A stretch of 7,598 nt of DNA, taken from positions 1 through 7,598 of the forward strand of contig JADZDV010000025.1 of NCBI GenBank assembly GCA_020850915.1, given 5' to 3'. Below, in pieces: positions 6,159-7,598 of the stretch (the stretch's first letter is position 1; every line of letters begins with the position of its first letter). A program made the position numbers and the translations under genes. The notes under the pieces were generated by a model, which was not told where the DNA came from, did not search any database, and worked only from the letters and a program-made list of their open reading frames with translations. The stretch is from Chloroflexota bacterium (lineage in GTDB: Bacteria; Chloroflexota; UBA6077; JADZDV01).

Positions 6159-7598
6159 ATGCCAGCGCACGAACGAGCAATGCGGCAGACGAGCCAGATC
6201 CACGACGCCTCGATTCAGGAGTGCCTGCGCTCGGTCTTTGGCCACCACGGCTTCCGTCCGCTCCAGGAGTCGATCATCCGGTCGGTGCTCGACGGCCAGG
6301 ACGTCTTCGTCCTGATGCCGACCGGCGGGGGCAAATCGCTCTGCTTCCAGTTGCCGGCGCTGCTCCTGGATGGCATGACGGTGGTGGTCTCGCCGTTGAT
6401 CTCGCTGATGAAGGACCAGGTGGATGCGCTCCGGGCGCTCGGCGTGGAGGCGACGTACGTCAACAGCGCCCTGGACTATGCCGAGGTGGGGCGTCGCCAG
6501 GCGCTCATCGCTCGCGGCGGCGTGAAGCTGCTCTACGTCGCGCCCGAGCGGCTGACGACGCCGGGGTTCTTGCAGCTTCTGTCGAATACGGGCGTGGCCC
6601 TGTTCGTGATCGACGAGGCGCACTGCATTTCGGAATGGGGCCACGATTTCCGTCCCGAGTATCGCGCCCTGAAGCGGCTGCGGGTGGAGTTCCCCCGGAC
6701 GCGGCTCGCGGCGTTCACCGCTACCGCCACCGCGCGAGTCCAGGCCGACATCGTCGCGCAGCTCGGCCTCGAGCGAGCAGCACACTTCCGAGGCAGCTTC
6801 GACCGGCCGAACCTCTACTTCGACGTGCGCCCGAAGCAGGAGCCCTACCGCCAGCTCGTCGCCTTCCTGCGCGACCGCCCGGGCGCCTCCGGCATCGTCT
6901 ATTGCGGCGCCCGTGCCACGGCCGAGGACCTGGCCGCCAGACTCCATCGCGACGGCTTCCACGCCGTGGCCTACCACGCCGGGCTCGAGGGCGCCGAGCG
7001 CCAGGCGCGCCAGGACGCCTTCAAGCGCGACGACGCGCAGATCGTCGTCGCGACGATCGCCTTCGGCATGGGGATCGACAAGCCGGACGTTCGCTTCGTG
7101 CTGCACTACGACCTGCCCAGGAGCCTGGAAGGCTACTACCAGGAGAGCGGCCGGGCTGGCCGCGACGGCGAGCCGAGCGAGTGCGTCCTCTTCTACACCT
7201 ACGCCGACGCCGCGCGCTACGAGCACTTCATCAAGCAGAAGCCGGGGCCAGAGCAAGCCGTCGCTCGCCAGCAGCTTCGTCAGATGGTCGACTGGGCGGA
7301 CGGCGCCGTCTGCCGTCGCCAGGCGCTGCTGGCCTACTTCGGCGACCGGTTGGAGACCCGGCGCGAGCCGTGCTGCGACCTGTGCAGCGATCCGCGAGCC
7401 CTGGAAGACGTGACCATCCCGGCCCAGATGCTGCTCTCCTGCGCCCGGCGCACGGGCGAGCGGTTTGGCATCACCTACCTGATCGAGGTTCTGCGCGGCG
7501 CCCAGAATGAGCGCATCACCCGCTTCGGCCACGACCGCCTGCCCACATACGGCATCGGCCGCGACCGCCCAAAGGAGGTCTGGCAGCACCTGGCCTAC
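6159..7598 (+). CDS. recQ: ATP-dependent DNA helicase RecQ, N-terminal part (cut by window end)
   Basis: A superfamily 2 3'-5' DNA helicase for recombinational repair and replication-fork restart. The frame is open to the last base, giving 480 codons of an expected 600 or more. Seen in order: motif 0 GFRPLQ (31-36), Walker A PTGGGKS (54-60), motif Ia SPLISLMKDQ (78-87), DEAH (152-155), the aromatic-rich loop CISEWGHDFRPEY (156-168), motif III TATAT (188-192), motif IV GIVYCGAR (245-252), motif V ATIAFGMGIDKPD (298-310), and motif VI YYQESGRAGRDG (326-337) with its arginine fingers. Cys385, Cys405, Cys406 and Cys409 form the zinc site. The RQC winged helix begins near 420, with RFGITYLIEVLRGA and GHDRLPTYGIGRD. 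The ATG at 6159 is preferred because GAGGAG ends two bases before it, a tight spacing; ATG 6180 is the alternative. Any HRDC domain lies beyond the edge. The 112 bp before it contain TAGAAT (6092-6097) but no paired -35 box. Confidence 0.96.
   Translation, partial: MPAHERAMRQTSQIHDASIQECLRSVFGHHGFRPLQESIIRSVLDGQDVFVLMPTGGGKSLCFQLPALLLDGMTVVVSPLISLMKDQVDALRALGVEATYVNSALDYAEVGRRQALIARGGVKLLYVAPERLTTPGFLQLLSNTGVALFVIDEAHCISEWGHDFRPEYRALKRLRVEFPRTRLAAFTATATARVQADIVAQLGLERAAHFRGSFDRPNLYFDVRPKQEPYRQLVAFLRDRPGASGIVYCGARATAEDLAARLHRDGFHAVAYHAGLEGAERQARQDAFKRDDAQIVVATIAFGMGIDKPDVRFVLHYDLPRSLEGYYQESGRAGRDGEPSECVLFYTYADAARYEHFIKQKPGPEQAVARQQLRQMVDWADGAVCRRQALLAYFGDRLETRREPCCDLCSDPRALEDVTIPAQMLLSCARRTGERFGITYLIEVLRGAQNERITRFGHDRLPTYGIGRDRPKEVWQHLAY

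Noticed and set aside
6221..7510. + strand reading frame of 429 codons
   Set aside because: It lies in a different frame inside recQ and its Arg/Pro/Ala-rich product matches nothing. The true recQ frame has no stop before the window end.
6015..7589. Long - strand reading frame of 524 codons
   Set aside because: It is antisense to recQ, whose helicase motifs are complete in the + frame, and it has no recognisable domain. Long antisense frames are common at this GC content.

Overview
This is a high-GC bacterial chromosomal window carrying five genes that look intact or are cut only by the window edges, one internal full-length gene with an uncertain start, and one badly decayed gene. The GC-rich third codon positions, the mix of GTG and ATG starts, and the mixed-strand, metabolically varied gene order would suit a Chloroflexota-type or actinobacterial-type genome. 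That placement is only an impression, because no rRNA or other phylogenetic marker is present apart from recQ.

Layout from left to right: (1) the C-terminal 301 residues of the glutamate synthase small subunit (GltD, + strand), closed by a perfect 12-bp hairpin just after the stop codon. (2) About 0.8 kb with no intact gene. It holds pieces, spread over all three + frames, of what appears to be a NitT/TauT-type ABC transporter substrate-binding protein, read here as a pseudogene. (3) A DapA/N-acetylneuraminate-lyase superfamily aldolase on the - strand, with the Schiff-base lysine kept but the Thr-Thr of the usual TTGE motif replaced. (4) A divergently transcribed alpha/beta hydrolase (+). 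(5) A convergent, exported N-acetylmuramoyl-L-alanine amidase (-) with a Pro/Ala-rich spacer built from 75-bp repeats. (6) Upstream of it on the same strand, an SsuD-like FMN-dependent LLM-class monooxygenase. (7) Divergent from that, the first 480 codons of the RecQ DNA helicase, running off the right edge.

The genes do not form one obvious pathway. GltD is central nitrogen metabolism, the amidase is cell-wall remodelling and RecQ is DNA repair. The aldolase, hydrolase and LLM monooxygenase look like independent small-molecule catabolic enzymes. The only hint of a functional link is that the decayed substrate-binding protein and the SsuD-like enzyme both belong to families used in organosulfur or nitrogen scavenging, but they lie about 3.3 kb apart with unrelated genes between. 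I found no CRISPR array, tRNA, rRNA, insertion sequence, phage gene or defence system. I see no convincing undescribed multi-gene system. The points worth a second look are the multi-frame pseudogene, the unusual catalytic motifs of the aldolase and the LLM enzyme, and the repeat-built linker of the amidase.
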